Shown one piece after another: positions 11,423 to 23,390 of a DNA stretch of 64,000 bases (within the stretch, counting starts at the first letter, position 1; the number at the start of each line of letters is the position of its first letter). Source of the stretch: Bolinopsis microptera (lineage: Eukaryota; Ctenophora; Tentaculata; Lobata; Bolinopsidae); NCBI RefSeq assembly GCF_026151205.1, contig NC_087081.1, positions 17,337,058-17,401,057 on the forward strand, read 5' to 3'. The position numbers and the translations under genes are program-made. The notes beneath the pieces were generated by a model. The model made no database searches and was not told the origin of the DNA. It saw only the letters and a program-made list of their open reading frames with translations.

Positions 11423-13909
11423 GGGTCAGTAGCTCAATTGGTAGAGCAAGAGACGCGAAATCTCGAGGTTCTGGGATCATTCCCCAGTTGTCCCTAGTTT
11501 TTCAGAGTTAATCATCACATATAGACAGCATGAGAGTAGGCCTGGCCATCTCGAAGTGATAATAATAATTAAATGTTTCGCAGATTGGCAATTGATCGGT
11601 GTAGTTGGTGTTGTACACACTGCACTGATAACGATATCACGTTGAACGTGTAATGTAAATATAGTGTGGATACATGCGAATATATATTCTAAATAACTGA
11701 TAAATGATATTCCACACAAAGCATGAAATTGTGCTGTATATGAGTGGTGATTTCGCTCTGAGAATCAGGGTCAGTAGCTCAATTGGTAGAGCAAGAGACG
11801 CGAAATCTCGAGGTTCTGGGATCATTCCCCAGTTGTCCCTAGTTTTTCAGAGTTAATCATCACATATAGACAGCATGAGAGTAGGCCTGGCCATCTCGAA
11901 GTGATAATAATAATTAAATGTTTCGCAGATTGGCAATTGATCGGTGTAGTTGGTGTTGTACACACTGCACTGATAACGATATCACGTTGAACGTGTAATG
12001 TAAATATAGTGTGGATACATGCGAATATATATTCTAAATAACTGATAAATGATATTCCACACAAAGCATGAAATTGTGCTGTATATGAGTGGTGATTTCG
12101 CTCTGAGAATCAGGGTCAGTAGCTCAATTGGTAGAGCAAGAGACGCGAAATCTCGAGGTTCTGGGATCATTCCCCAGTTGTCCCTAGTTTTTCAGAGTTA
12201 ATCATCACATATAGACAGCATGAGAGTAGGCCTGGCCATCTCGAAGTGATAATAATAATTAAATGTTTCGCAGATTGGCAATTGATCGGTGTAGTTGGTG
12301 TTGTACACACTGCACTGATAACGATATCACGTTGAACGTGTAATGTAAATATAGTGTGGATACATGCGAATATATATTCTAAATAACTGATAAATGATAT
12401 TCCACACAAAGCATGAAATTGTGCTGTATATGAGTGGTGATTTCGCTCTGAGAATCAGGGTCAGTAGCTCAATTGGTAGAGCAAGAGACGCGAAATCTCG
12501 AGGTTCTGGGATCATTCCCCAGTTGTCCCTAGTTTTTCAGAGTTAATCATCACATATAGACAGCATGAGAGTAGGCCTGGCCATCTCGAAGTGATAATAA
12601 TAATTAAATGTTTCGCAGATTGGCAATTGATCGGTGTAGTTGGTGTTGTACACACTGCACTGATAACGATATCACGTTGAACGTGTAATGTAAATATAGT
12701 GTGGATACATGCGAATATATATTCTAAATAACTGATAAATGATAGTCCACACAAAGCATGAAATTGTGCTGTATATGAGTGGTGATTTCGCTCTGAGAAT
12801 CAGGGTCAGTAGCTCAATTGGTAGAGCAAGAGACGCGAAATCTCGAGGTTCTGGGATCATTCCCCAGTTGTCCCTAGTTTTTCAGAGTTAATCATCACAT
12901 ATAGACAGCATGAGAGTAGGCCTGGCCATCTCGAAGTGATAATAATAATTAAATGTTTCGCAGATTGGCAATTGATCGGTGTAGTTGGTGTTGTACACAC
13001 TGCACTGATAACGATATCACGTTGAACGTGTAATGTAAATATAGTGTGGATACATGCGAATATATATTCTAAATAACTGATAAATGATATTCCACACAAA
13101 GCATGAAATTGTGCTGTATATGAGTGGTGATTTCGCTCTGAGAATCAGGGTCAGTAGCTCAATTGGTAGAGCAAGAGACGCGAAATCTCGAGGTTCTGGG
13201 ATCATTCCCCAGTTGTCCCTAGTTTTTCAGAGTTAATCATCACATATAGACAGCATGAGAGTAGGCCTGGCCATCTCGAAGTGATAATAATAATTAAATG
13301 TTTCGCAGATTGGCAATTGATCGGTGTAGTTGGTGTTGTACACACTGCACTGATAACGATATCACGTTGAACGTGTAATGTAAATATAGTGTGGATACAT
13401 GCGAATATATATTCTAAATAACTGATAAATGATATTCCACACAAAGCATGAAATTGTGCTGTATATGAGTGGTGATTTCGCTCTGAGAATCAGGGTCAGT
13501 AGCTCAATTGGTAGAGCAAGAGACGCGAAATCTCGAGGTTCTGGGATCATTCCCCAGTTGTCCCTAGTTTTTCAGAGTTAATCATCACATATAGACAGCA
13601 TGAGAGTAGGCCTGGCCATCTCGAAGTGATAATAATAATTAAATGTTTCGCAGATTGGCAATTGATCGGTGTAGTTGGTGTTGTACACACTGCACTGATA
13701 ACGATATCACGTTGAACGTGTAATGTAAATATAGTGTGGATACATGCGAATATATATTCTAAATAACTGATAAATGATATTCCACACAAAGCATGAAATT
13801 GTGCTGTATATGAGTGGTGATTTCGCTCTGAGAATCAGGGTCAGTAGCTCAATTGGTAGAGCAAGAGACGCGAAATCTCGAGGTTCTGGGATCATTCCCC
13901 AGTTGTCCC
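11423..13909 (+). ncRNA. tRNA-like copies 10-17 (right arm)
   Basis: The same tRNA-like sequence on the plus strand at 11423-11494, 11768-11839, 12113-12184, 12458-12529, 12803-12874, 13148-13219, 13493-13564 and 13838-13909. The orientation is opposite to the left arm. Confidence 0.65.
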
Positions 13910-13973
13910 TAGTTTTTCAGAGTTAATCATCACATATAGACAGCATGAGAGTAGGCCTGGCCATCTCGAAGTG

Positions 13974-13987
13974 ACCAAATATAACGT
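13974..13987. repeat. Right copy of 14-bp direct repeat (putative TSD)
   Basis: ACCAAATATAACGT, matching 8174-8187. Confidence 0.75.
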
Positions 13988-14616
13988 CAACAATAAAGGT
14001 TTACACAGTAAAGTTTATCTAAACGCAAGTTCGGAAGATTGGTTCTGTAGTTGGAATAGAGTCATTAGTAATTAATAATCCTTATATAATATACTTATTA
14101 ACAATTTAGTTACAAATTTGGAAATGGCACAAATAAAACAACTTTATAGTAAAAACCATATAATAGGTTGTCTTTATATTATATACGCTAATCTAACTGC
14201 GTATAATGCGTTATAAAACAAACTGAGTGTATTTGTAGAGGATCATTCTTAGTTTGGACTTGGGCCAACAAACTGATGTGCTAAAACCATTATATTATAT
14301 TCAATCCTATTATATTTTATAAGTTTATATTATATTCAATCCTATTGCGAGAAAACAGTTCCTTAGTCCAGGAGAAAGAGTATTCCTGTTTTATCACGCT
14401 TACTTGATTCTCAGTTTAATACTAAATGTTCTATAATGCTGTTATACTGTTATACTGTTATATAGATGACTTAACTCGATTAACCTCAGTAATCAATCTT
14501 TACCCAAAACATGAGATTTTAGCGCGGTATTTCGTGTTAATCGCAACAGTTCAAATAACTTACTGATTAATTTAAGTAAGTAATTAATCTATAACTTAAT
14601 CTACTATTCTACTCAC
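13988..14616. other. Presumed kinase intron, nothing recognised
   Basis: AT-rich sequence with a short TTATATTCAATCCTATTAT duplication (14288-14345). I looked on the minus strand for the kinase HRD-containing exon that should follow 14617 and did not find it. Confidence 0.4.
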
Positions 14617-14689
14617 ATTGTGTCCATGACAGAAGTTAACTGCTTGTAGGACCTGCCACATAATCTTCTTGATTTGTAATTCTTCCAGC
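14617..14689 (-). CDS. CDKL1/4-like kinase, exon e (helix before catalytic loop)
   Basis: The minus-strand TTTCAG acceptor is followed by G plus 24 codons (LEELQIKKIMWQVLQAVNFC, then HGHN) and a GTGAGT donor. This matches the CDKL kinase segment directly before the HRD catalytic loop, where the WQ-LQAVNFCH pattern is conserved. The phase (one base completing a Gly codon) fits the exon ending at 24585. It is separated from that exon by a 9.9-kb repeat-filled intron. The HRD, DFG and C-lobe exons were not found further downstream in this window. Confidence 0.85.
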
Positions 14690-15319
14690 CTGAAATAATA
14701 CTGCTAATACTACCCAGCATTTACACTTTCAGTAATTATTTTTATACAGTCAAACCCCTTTATTCCCCCAAATATTTTATTTCATTAGCTCATTTTTTTT
14801 CAAGAAGTTTGATTTATTATAGCTGATATCGTATTTGATGGTGATTTGAGCAGAAGTTTAGCTGTATTCCATAACACTACGACACAGTACGTTTATATAA
14901 GGCCCAAATTAGGTTATTTGTAATGGACTACACAGGGATTAGGTGAACACTACACAGGGATTAGGTGAACAGGGTTATTTCTATTATGCATACTGCCATA
15001 TTGTGATACAAAGTATAAACAATATATACACGGGGATGTAAAGTATAAAAAATATATACACAGGGATGTAAAGTATAAGTTAAATATTCAGAGTTGCCAT
15101 TGTTACACAGTGATTTTAATAATCTATGTATAATAGCAAGTAATATACAATTATGTAATATAATGGCAAGTAATATAAAGTAATAGCAAGTTGTAAAGAT
15201 TAACTCTACAGTTAACTCTACATATAACATTACAATATTAACACTATAACATTACCTTGTTATATCGTCTCTACATAGAACAAGGTAATATAGGGGATAA
15301 CGTATAACTTCCACCATTT

Positions 15320-15410
15320 ATTAATTAATTAATTATTAATTATAATAATTAATTATTAATTATAATAATTAATTATTAATTATAATAATTAATTATTAAT
15401 TATAATAATA
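15320..15410. repeat. AATTAATTATTAATTAT repeat
   Basis: Four to five copies of a 21-bp A/T-only unit. No other content. Confidence 0.85.
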
Positions 15411-15534
15411 TATTGACCATACATATCTACCAACTTTATATTATATATTATCAATTCAGACGTTTCACTTTAATTCTTCTAAAGGTGAGTAATGCTCTAG
15501 ATATCATTGCTGGATTTCAGTAACTAATCTTACT

Positions 15535-15751
15535 TCTTACTACATATATATGAAGCGAGACGATATATATGTATGTATATATGTGTTTATCCGTACCATT
15601 TTACTGACACCACGGTATCAACTTTAACGCGACTTTCCGCAAAAACCGTAAAAGATATACAACTGAAACTTTGTTGACTGGGTCAAATGCTTCAATGGCC
15701 TCCAAATCAGCATGATTGACACCATTTTAGGGTTATACGGGTTCCTGCTAG
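15535..15751 (+). mobile_element. Helitron-like element, copy 2 (internally deleted)
   Basis: Begins TCTTACTACATATATATGAA, contains GCGAGACGATATATATG and ends ACGGGTTCCTGCTAG followed by T. It lacks about 80 bp of the copy-1 interior but has both ends. Confidence 0.65.
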
Positions 15752-16250
15752 TTTAACTAATGCGTCTTTAAATCTGTTCAAAATGTTTACATATCTAAAT
15801 AATAATTCAGCTTCCAGATCGTTTAATCGGTGTAAGATCTTCTATTTTCTCCAGTGTAGTGACGTTATGTCTCCAAATGGTATTATCTTATTATTATAAT
15901 TTATACGTATTTATACGTATAGCTTATATATGTATAATATATCAATTATTATAATGTAAACTAGCGAACTACTAAAAGTAGAGTGTTAGAGTGCAGCTTC
16001 AGATACGTAGGATTTGAAAAACCACTGCTGCAATGTTATCTTCTAACCCAAAGTAAAATTATGAAGAGATATTAGTTTAATCTTTTCCATCCTGGAGTAT
16101 AGAGAGGAGAATATGTAATGAATGTTGCTTTGAAACAAGATCAAAGCAATTGACATAACTCCGAATAATTTATGTGTATTTCTAATTATAAATATTATAT
16201 TATCATTATAATTATGATACTGTCTCAATTACACTAAGACTAATTAAATA
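15752..16250. other. Intronic, no gene recognised
   Basis: AT-rich unique sequence. Open frames here have no recognisable motif. Confidence 0.4.
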
Positions 16251-16252
16251 TA

Positions 16253-17019
16253 CAGGGTGGGCCAAAAGTCAGTACCCATACGTTGGCCTTTATAGCTCAG
16301 TCACTGAGTGCCCAATTTAAATACTTCCTTCTGATATGACTTAGTACCACCACTGGTTCGAGGAATTTGTCAACTCGAAAAATATTCGCGTTCATTTTTT
16401 TCAAATGAAGGTTCATTTTCACATTTATTTGATAGTTTGGATAGTTGGATCAAGCTTAATGTTATTAAATTGTGTTTGGCCATTCGAATTACGTTTGTCC
16501 TGAAAGAATTAAAACTGTAGCTTCTCAGATGACCGAGATATGAAGCATAACGAGTTTATTCATTACGTGTGATCAGGTGATTGGATTACCTAATCACGTG
16601 ATAAGGTGACCCCGTTAACCACCCCGTTAAACATTATGGGAATTGTTAAGAGTGCCCAATTAAGGTGTCGTGTCACGGTGTCACATAATCACCCAGTCAA
16701 TTTTGTTAACGAGATACAGAAAATGCTTGATAACTTCGTCATTTCTAATCCGTTTTGCCTCATGTTTTCAGATCATATGTAACATTTGATAATCTACCGT
16801 CTCTGAAAAAATTAGGCGTTCAGCATGTTCAGAGAAAACAATATAGGTGTTTTAATATTGAATGGGCGTGGTCTAAAATATTCGAATTTTCAAATTTTGA
16901 CGACGGAATCCTCGAACCAGTAAGTACAGTATGCAATCTGCAAAGCAACAGCTCTCAAATATAAAACACGGCGGAGCTATTAAGGCCAACGTATGGGTAC
17001 TGACTTTTGGCCCACCCTG
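16253..17019. mobile_element. Mariner/Tc1-like TIR element, non-autonomous
   Basis: Ends CAGGGTGGGCCAAAAGTCAG and its inverse; the inverted repeats continue about 46 bp with one mismatch. It is flanked by TA at 16251-16252 and 17020-17021, the Tc1/mariner target. The interior has a 69-codon plus-strand frame and a 66-codon minus-strand frame, neither resembling a DDE transposase. A related end without partner is at 32573. Confidence 0.8.
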
Positions 17020-17084
17020 TACATTATATATATAAGTTAGAATTTCAGAGCTTCTCTCAGCCATCCTTATCATTTACATTCAAT

Positions 17085-17930
17085 GTTATTTTAACACTAA
17101 GATAGTTAATTTTAACACCAAGATTGTTAATTTTAACACCAAGATTGTTCATTTTAACACCAAATCGTTCATTTTAACACCAAATTGTTCATTTTAACAC
17201 CAAATTGTTCATTTTAACACCAAATTGTTCATTTTAACACCAAATTGTTCATTTTAACACCAAATTGTTCACATTTTAACACCAAATTGTCCACATTTTA
17301 ACACCAAATTGTTCATTTTAACACCAAATTGTTCATTTTAACACCAAATTGTTCATTTTAACACCAAATTGTTCATTTAACACCAAGATTGTTCATTTTA
17401 ACACCAAATTGTTCATTTTAACACCAAATTGTCCACATTTTAACACCAAATTGTCCACATTTTAACACCAAATTGTTCATTTTAACACCAAATTGTTCAT
17501 TTTAACACCAAATTGTTCATTTTAACACCAAATTGTTCATTTTAACACCAAGATTGTTCATTTTAACACCAAATTGTTCACATTTTAACACCAAATTGTC
17601 CACATTTTAACACCAAATTGTTCATTTTAACACCAAATTGTTCATTTTAACACCAAATTGTTCATTTTAACACCAAGATTGTTCATTTTAACACCAAATT
17701 GTTCACATTTTAACACCAAATTGTCCACATTTTAACACCAAATTGTCCACATTTTAACACCAAATTGTTCATTTTAACACCAAATTGTTCATTTTAACAC
17801 CAAATTGTTCATTTTAACACCAAATTGTTCATTTTAACACCAAGATTGTTCATTTTAACACCAAATTGTTCATTTTAACACCAAATTGTCCACATTTTAA
17901 CACCAAATTGTTCACATTTTAACAAAGCAT
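17085..17930. repeat. 20-bp minisatellite
   Basis: About 40 copies of TTTTAACACCAAATTGTTCA with variants TTGTCCACA and AGATTGTTCA arranged in a rough higher-order pattern. Confidence 0.95.
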
Positions 17931-18226
17931 CTGATGGAAAGGACGTTTGATGCTTGCTTCCACAATTCAAACAGTTTGACAGAACCAATTACGTATATTA
18001 GATAGATATATTAGATATTAGATATTAGATAGCAAGCATGTATACAGTTCACGGGGGAGCTAGCTATATTACTCTCCTTTGTGACTAATTTCGTCCCACA
18101 ATCATGACCCCCCTTTATTTTTATTAGATATGTGATATAATCTGACATTAGATAAGCAAGGTTACAATGTGTGATTATGTGAATTGCTGCTAATATCCAA
18201 CAGAAATAGTGTCACGTGTTAAGTTA
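17931..18226. other. Intronic, no gene recognised
   Basis: Unique AT-rich sequence with a short TTAGATA repeat at 17998-18030. Confidence 0.4.
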
Positions 18227-18456
18227 CATCTCTCTATACTCTATACTCTATACTCTATACTCTATACTCTATACTCTATACTCTATACTCTATACTCTAT
18301 ACTCTATACTCTATACTCTATACTCTATACTCTATACTCTATACTCTATACTCTATACTCTATACTCTATACTCTATACTCTATACTCTATACTCTATAC
18401 TCTATACTCTATACTCTATACTCTATACTCTATACTCTATACTCTATACTCTATAC
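18227..18456. repeat. (CTCTATA)n 7-bp satellite
   Basis: About 32 uninterrupted CTCTATA units. Open in all plus frames, giving ILYTLYS shadows. Confidence 0.97.
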
Positions 18457-18845
18457 TATCTCTCTCTCTAGCTCTCAGGACAACTAAATAATGTTCGTGC
18501 TTTTTAACCGGAGCTTAATTTTATTCTTTTCTCCGATTCCGCGGAATTAAATTTATTATTTGAACGAACAGAATACCGTCTAAGATTATTAATATTTGTG
18601 GCGTATCTCCTGAGCGATAGTAGTAATAACTCTCTGTATTTAGTTCACTCACTACTTCACTCACTACTTCACCCTCCTCCTTCTTCGACCAATCAGAACA
18701 CAAACATCCACCAACCAGGGTGAAGCTATTTCATTAATTTGCAACTAGTGATCTAAGGAAGTTGTGTGTCGCCCGCCATATTACCAGTACCAGGTACAAA
18801 CTATAAATACTCATTACACTAGCCAGTACTTACTCCCCGGCTCCC

Positions 18846-18848
18846 CCC

Positions 18849-18898
<50 letters not shown>

Positions 18899-18904
18899 CC
18901 CCCC
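18846..18904. repeat. Poly-C tract
   Basis: An almost unbroken C run bordered by CCCCGGCCCCC on both sides. Length is likely unreliable. Confidence 0.9.
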
Positions 18905-19690
18905 AACCACACGACCCTGTTCAGTTGTGCAAGTTTGCAACGTGGTTTAACACAAAGCTAGGTGTTTGAAATCCTGTTTCTTCAAAATCTTCATTTCTCT
19001 GCAGAGTTGCGAGCTCTATACTGGTATCTAAGAGTAAAGCATTGTTTACTATTCAGTATATAAACAGTATAATATATATATATATATATATAAATAGTAT
19101 GTTTACTATTTTATTTGCAGTGGTCCACTCATACGGAGGGTTTTGGTTGAGTTCCAGAATGTTCCAGTAGAGTAGGATGAATCAGGAAACATGCAGGTTT
19201 CAGTTTACTACTACTACTACAGTTAAGGAGCATCATTGATGGAGAAATTTGGATTTAAAGAGTACAATTGTACTGACTAATACACTGAAGGGCAGTAAGA
19301 GCTATTCTTAGACCGATTATACGAATAAAATTCCTTTGACTTCCTTTGACTTCCTTTAACTTCCTTTAACTTGTGTATAACGTTAAAGTAAGTTCGTATT
19401 TAACTAACCCACACATATTAAGGGGTGTTAGTTAGTATTATATTAACTACACCCGCTCCATGTGACCTACTTATATAGTAGTATATAGTATATACCTGTA
19501 ATATAGTAGTATTATACAGTATATACCTGTAATGTAGTTAGAACTCAGAGTAATAACAGGGATGGAGTTCACTAATAAATATTATAAGCGGTAATTACCC
19601 ACGAGCCGGTATAGTAATTACAGCTGTTTCTATGGTGATTATCGGTAATTACAATTCAAGCCTAGCATGTTATTGCTCGGGGGCGTAGTC
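18905..19690. other. Intronic, short repeats only
   Basis: Contains (TA)n at 19070-19090, CTTCCTTTGA/CTTCCTTTAA repeats at 19331-19372 and TAGTATATACCTGTAATATAG duplications near 19480-19530. No gene recognised. Confidence 0.5.
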
Positions 19691-19699
19691 TACAAGTGA

Positions 19700-19857
19700 T
19701 AATATTACCCTGTATATTACCCTGTATTATATTACCCTGTATATTACCCTGTATATTACCCTGTATATTACCCTGTACATTACCCTGTATATTACCCTGT
19801 ATATTACCCTGTATATTACCCTGTATTATATTACCCTGTATATTACCCTGTATATTA
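19700..19857. repeat. TATTACCCTG satellite
   Basis: About 15 copies of a 10-bp TATTACCCTG unit, some with an extra TATTA. Confidence 0.95.
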
Positions 19858-19944
19858 GACTCGCGAGTCGCGCGTCTCCTGCACGTGTCAAATTTGGGTT
19901 TCATAAATACTAGTTTAATGAAGGAGCATTTGCCGAATATTACA

Positions 19945-20098
19945 CTACAATACTACAATACTACAATACTACAATACTACAATACTAAAATACTACAATA
20001 CTACAATACTACAATACTACAATACTACAATACTACAATACTACAATACTACAATACTACAATACTACAATACTACAATACTACAATACTATAATACT
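19945..20098. repeat. (CTACAATA)n satellite
   Basis: About 19 copies of an 8-bp unit with one A-for-C change. Confidence 0.95.
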
Positions 20099-20099
20099 A

Positions 20100-21535
20100 C
20101 AGTGCAGTATCGAGCACAAATACCATAAGGCCCTCTACTATAATAATCAGACATCTCAACCGCCAATTATAAATCTAAGTGCACAATTATAGTAGTAGTA
20201 GTATAGTAGTATAGTATTATAGTAGTAGTTAAGTAGTAATTTCAACACGTCAAAATGACGATGCGGAACAAGCGAGATATGACGTCATACAGAGTCAGAT
20301 ATGACGTCATACAGTATAAATAGAATACATGCTGCTACATGCTGCTACATGCTGCTGCACGTGCAGTTGTAAGGAGGGATGAAGGGTGCGGCAGTGAGTA
20401 GTACTCTCTAATAATGTGCTAGACAATAAGGAACACCACTTTTAACTGTGGCAATTGTGGGGGAGGATTTTAAACGCATACAAAGGAGATGTGAATGTAT
20501 TTATAAAGGAGTTTAGAGCTGATAATGGGGGAGGTATATCAGTATGGTATATAGTATGTTACAGGGGTGTATTAGCAAGTTAGTGATCTTCTCATTAATA
20601 AAGCCTTTATCTTTTAAAATTCTCATGCAAGAAATCCAAAGATCAAAAGATGACGAGAGATAAGTTTCACGAGATAATTTAACTATCATACTTCGTAATT
20701 GTATTGAACTTCGAGACAATGTGTCAAGATATTTTAAAATAGTATCTGCATGAATATCAGACATGTACGTGAAGAATGACTGGTTCTGTGGAAGATGTAA
20801 GTTGTGGAAGGGAATAAGGATGCTGTGATTTCAACTTCTTAAGGGGAATAGGGATGCTGTGATTTGAACTTCTTAAGGGGAATAATACCTGCCCTGGAAA
20901 TGGTGTGTAACTTCCTCTGAAGTATATGGGCACTTAATTCTTATCGTTTAACATGCAATCTTCGCCATTTTCTACCGTTTAAAATGAAAAATTTTCGGTA
21001 TGTGTCAGACCGTGTTATTATTTCCACTTTTCATTTTTTTTAAAAACAATTTCAATTAAAAGTTCACTGAAGAATTATAATATAAATGGAATGAGATAAG
21101 GGTGTCCTGATAAACAGAGGCAGTGTTTAGATAAACCCTTATTTTTTAAACGAGTACGTTATTTTTTCTCAAACAGCATTTTACATTTTTATATTTTTTA
21201 TTCTGATCTTTACTGTCCGTGTGATGATTTTATTGTTAATACACTAAGGGAATTGACGAATACAGAAAAATATATATAATAATATTAGGATACGAATAGA
21301 TCACACCATAAATCGGACGGTTTTTGTAATACGATACCAGTTATAAGACAGATTCCAGGAAAATATAGAATTTCTTGATTGGTGATATAATAACATGACA
21401 TGTTATCACATTGTACAATTCTCCCCACTTTTTCCGAGACTTGTATGTTGCTATGGCAATGTTGATACAATATATTATGGCATGATAACGTATGATATAT
21501 ATTTTACGGACAATTCAGGGGTGACAACACGTGAT
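20100..21535. other. Intronic, no gene confirmed
   Basis: Small repeats (AGTAGTAGTATAGTAG at 20187-20235; AGATATGACGTCATACAG twice at 20274-20313; TACATGCTGC three times). The minus-strand frame 20513-20764 (83 codons, starting MSDIHADTILKYLDTLSRSS) looks protein-like in composition, but no family was recognised and no splice context confirmed it. Confidence 0.35.
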
Positions 21536-21539
21536 AAAA

Positions 21540-21800
21540 ATGAGCCAATGAGAGACCAGGGCTACTGGGCACGTGACAAGCTCGACCAATCAGGACACGG
21601 GACAGCTGGCAGACTTTTGATTAGAGTATTAGAGAGAAGACAAATCTGCTTAATCGCATTGACATGGGCAATAATAACCTGACAAGCAGGCAAATAATCC
21701 CCGCACCGTGCAGCCAATCACACCCCAGTATCCTGTCACGTGACTTTAAGCAACCAATCATCTTCGAGTCACGTGGTTTCAGGGCGCCAATCAGAGTGAG
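21540..21800. promoter_or_regulatory. CCAAT / CACGTG-rich cluster 1
   Basis: Five CCAAT boxes (near 21545, 21586, 21714, 21751, 21787) alternate with CACGTG motifs near 21571, 21737 and 21770, one in the form TCACGTGAC. This mix is characteristic of NF-Y plus USF/MiT-type promoters. No exon was identified beside it, so promoter function is inferred only from motif density. Confidence 0.4.
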
Positions 21801-22854
21801 GATAGGAATGAGGCCGGAGATCAGCTGACAAACTAAGAGTACATAAGATAAGATGGTGTGGAGTGTAGTTCCTCCCCCACAACCATTTCACATAAGTATC
21901 AGCCTTACATGATCAGCATAGTAAGCAATACAAATAGGTATCAGCCTCACACTAAGTTAGTCCCCTGGCCCTCTCCCCCTGGTTTTCCTCTGGCCCTCTC
22001 CCCTGGTCCCCCTGGTCTTCCCCGTACCATCCTAGTACACCCTCCTAACTTCCAGTATCATATTATCTCTCTTACCATATATGGTATAATCGTTTGATCG
22101 TTATAAAATGAAGGTGGTATGTTAGTATGTGGTCCCTCCCCCACATTTCTCTGATAATCTCCCTCTCCAGGAGTACTGGTACTATAAATAGCAGCCTCAC
22201 TCCAGCAGTCCTCTCTAATATAGGAGCCTCTAATATCTGAGAGAGACACAATCAGGTGGGAAGTCACACCTGAAGTAGCCTGGTAGCGTCACCTCTAGTG
22301 CGTGTGTGGTATGTGGTATGTGGTATGTGAGTATGTCAGTATGTTAGTTTTTGGTATGTTAGTTGTTGGTATGTTGTACTTATTGTGTGGTATGTTCGTA
22401 TATTTATCTAATATTTAGTTCAGATTCCATTTAAGGTAAGGTAATATTTTATGCGGAACGAAAAGAACTAAATTGTTATAATTTTGTGACACATAATTCT
22501 ATATATTAGAGAACACTTTATATACAGTGGCGTAACGTTATGATTTAATATGAACTTATTTCCAGCATTATATTTACATGATTTAATGTTGATCGGCCGT
22601 CTGTAACGTTCAATGAAACATATTGGAAACTAATTTCGACAATCGTTTTCGTAATAATTTATTCGCATATTTAACTCGAAACTTACCTCCACTTTCTTTT
22701 ACTCATAGTCTGCAACTTAATACCATATTTGTGGTATTAATGACACCTTCACGAAAATGATTTAGTAAATGAAGAGCGTGATAATTAAGGCCTCATTACA
22801 AGAATCTTGGACGTGATATTTCAATACCTACCGTCTGTATGAACTTATGATTGA

Positions 22855-23042
22855 CTATGTACCTAATAAGGGGGGGGTGCACCTAAAAAGGGGGGGGGGG
22901 GGGGGTGCACCTAATAAGGGGGTGGGGGTGCACCTAATAAGGGGGGGTAGACCTAATAAGGGGGGTGCACCTAATAAGGGGGGTGCAACTAATAAGGGGG
23001 GTGCACCTAATAAGGGGGGTGCACCTAATAAGGGGGGTTCAC
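22855..23042. repeat. CACCTAATAAGGGGGGTG repeat
   Basis: About ten copies of an 18-bp unit with variable G-run length. The G runs could form quadruplexes on the plus strand. Confidence 0.92.
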
Positions 23043-23144
23043 CCTTTCTTATAAGTATGTGACAAAGTGTTATCCTAGTTTAGAAACCTGGCCTGTACCA
23101 TGAGCCGTGAACCGCTGGTAGGTCGTTAGGGAAATCACCTAGTT

Positions 23145-23390
23145 CCTGCTCCCTCATTGGCTGGTTACTGTAGTCCCTCTGCTATGATTGGGTAACTGCT
23201 GCCACGTGACTGTAGTTCTCTTGTATGATTGGTGGACGGGGCTTCCCACCACTTGGTTATCGTATTAGAGCATGGCATGGTGCATGTATTGCAATTAAGT
23301 ATGCTCCCCGTAATATCATTTCAGGACAATTTGTTTGATTGTAAGTGTTCAATGAACGCGTCTCTGATTGGCAAGTTTAAGTCACGTGAC
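23145..23390. promoter_or_regulatory. CCAAT / CACGTG-rich cluster 2
   Basis: Four inverted CCAAT boxes (ATTGG near 23155, 23187, 23229, 23366) and two CACGTG motifs (CCACGTGAC near 23201, GTCACGTGAC near 23381). Same motif pair as cluster 1, 1.6 kb away. It may be a diverged duplicate or an intronic regulatory region of the kinase gene. Confidence 0.4.

Larger units (their letters stand above)
8188..13973. mobile_element. 5.8-kb palindromic array of 345-bp tRNA-like units
   Basis: Nine units run in one orientation, then the sequence turns over near 11307 and eight run back. Units are almost identical; I noticed one substitution near 12745. The turn-over lies within AGAATATATAATGTAAATAT. Each unit carries a 72-nt tRNA-like cloverleaf, on the minus strand in the left arm and on the plus strand in the right. 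The array is bounded by a perfect 14-bp direct repeat, as expected of a single insertion. It has no coding capacity: the 62- and 80-codon open frames are antisense readings of the tRNA-like part and flank. A fold-back read artefact is possible, but the distinct flanks and the direct repeat argue against it. Confidence 0.85.

Noticed and set aside
8403-13895. Repeated 62- and 80-codon frames starting MIPEPRDFASLALP and MCGISFISYLEY
   Set aside because: They read antisense through a tRNA-like sequence and its flank, and repeat only because the 345-bp unit does. The peptide is the typical reverse translation of a tRNA.
16755-16964. Possible mariner transposase fragment
   Set aside because: The 69-codon frame has no DDE/D motif or helix-turn-helix pattern, so the element was called non-autonomous.
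17085-17930. CRISPR-like regular array
   Set aside because: There are no unique spacers: unit and linker repeat together. Eukaryotic minisatellite.
20513-20764. Possible kinase or other exon (83 codons, minus strand)
   Set aside because: Protein-like composition but no match to CDKL or another family that I recognise, and no convincing splice sites at both ends.
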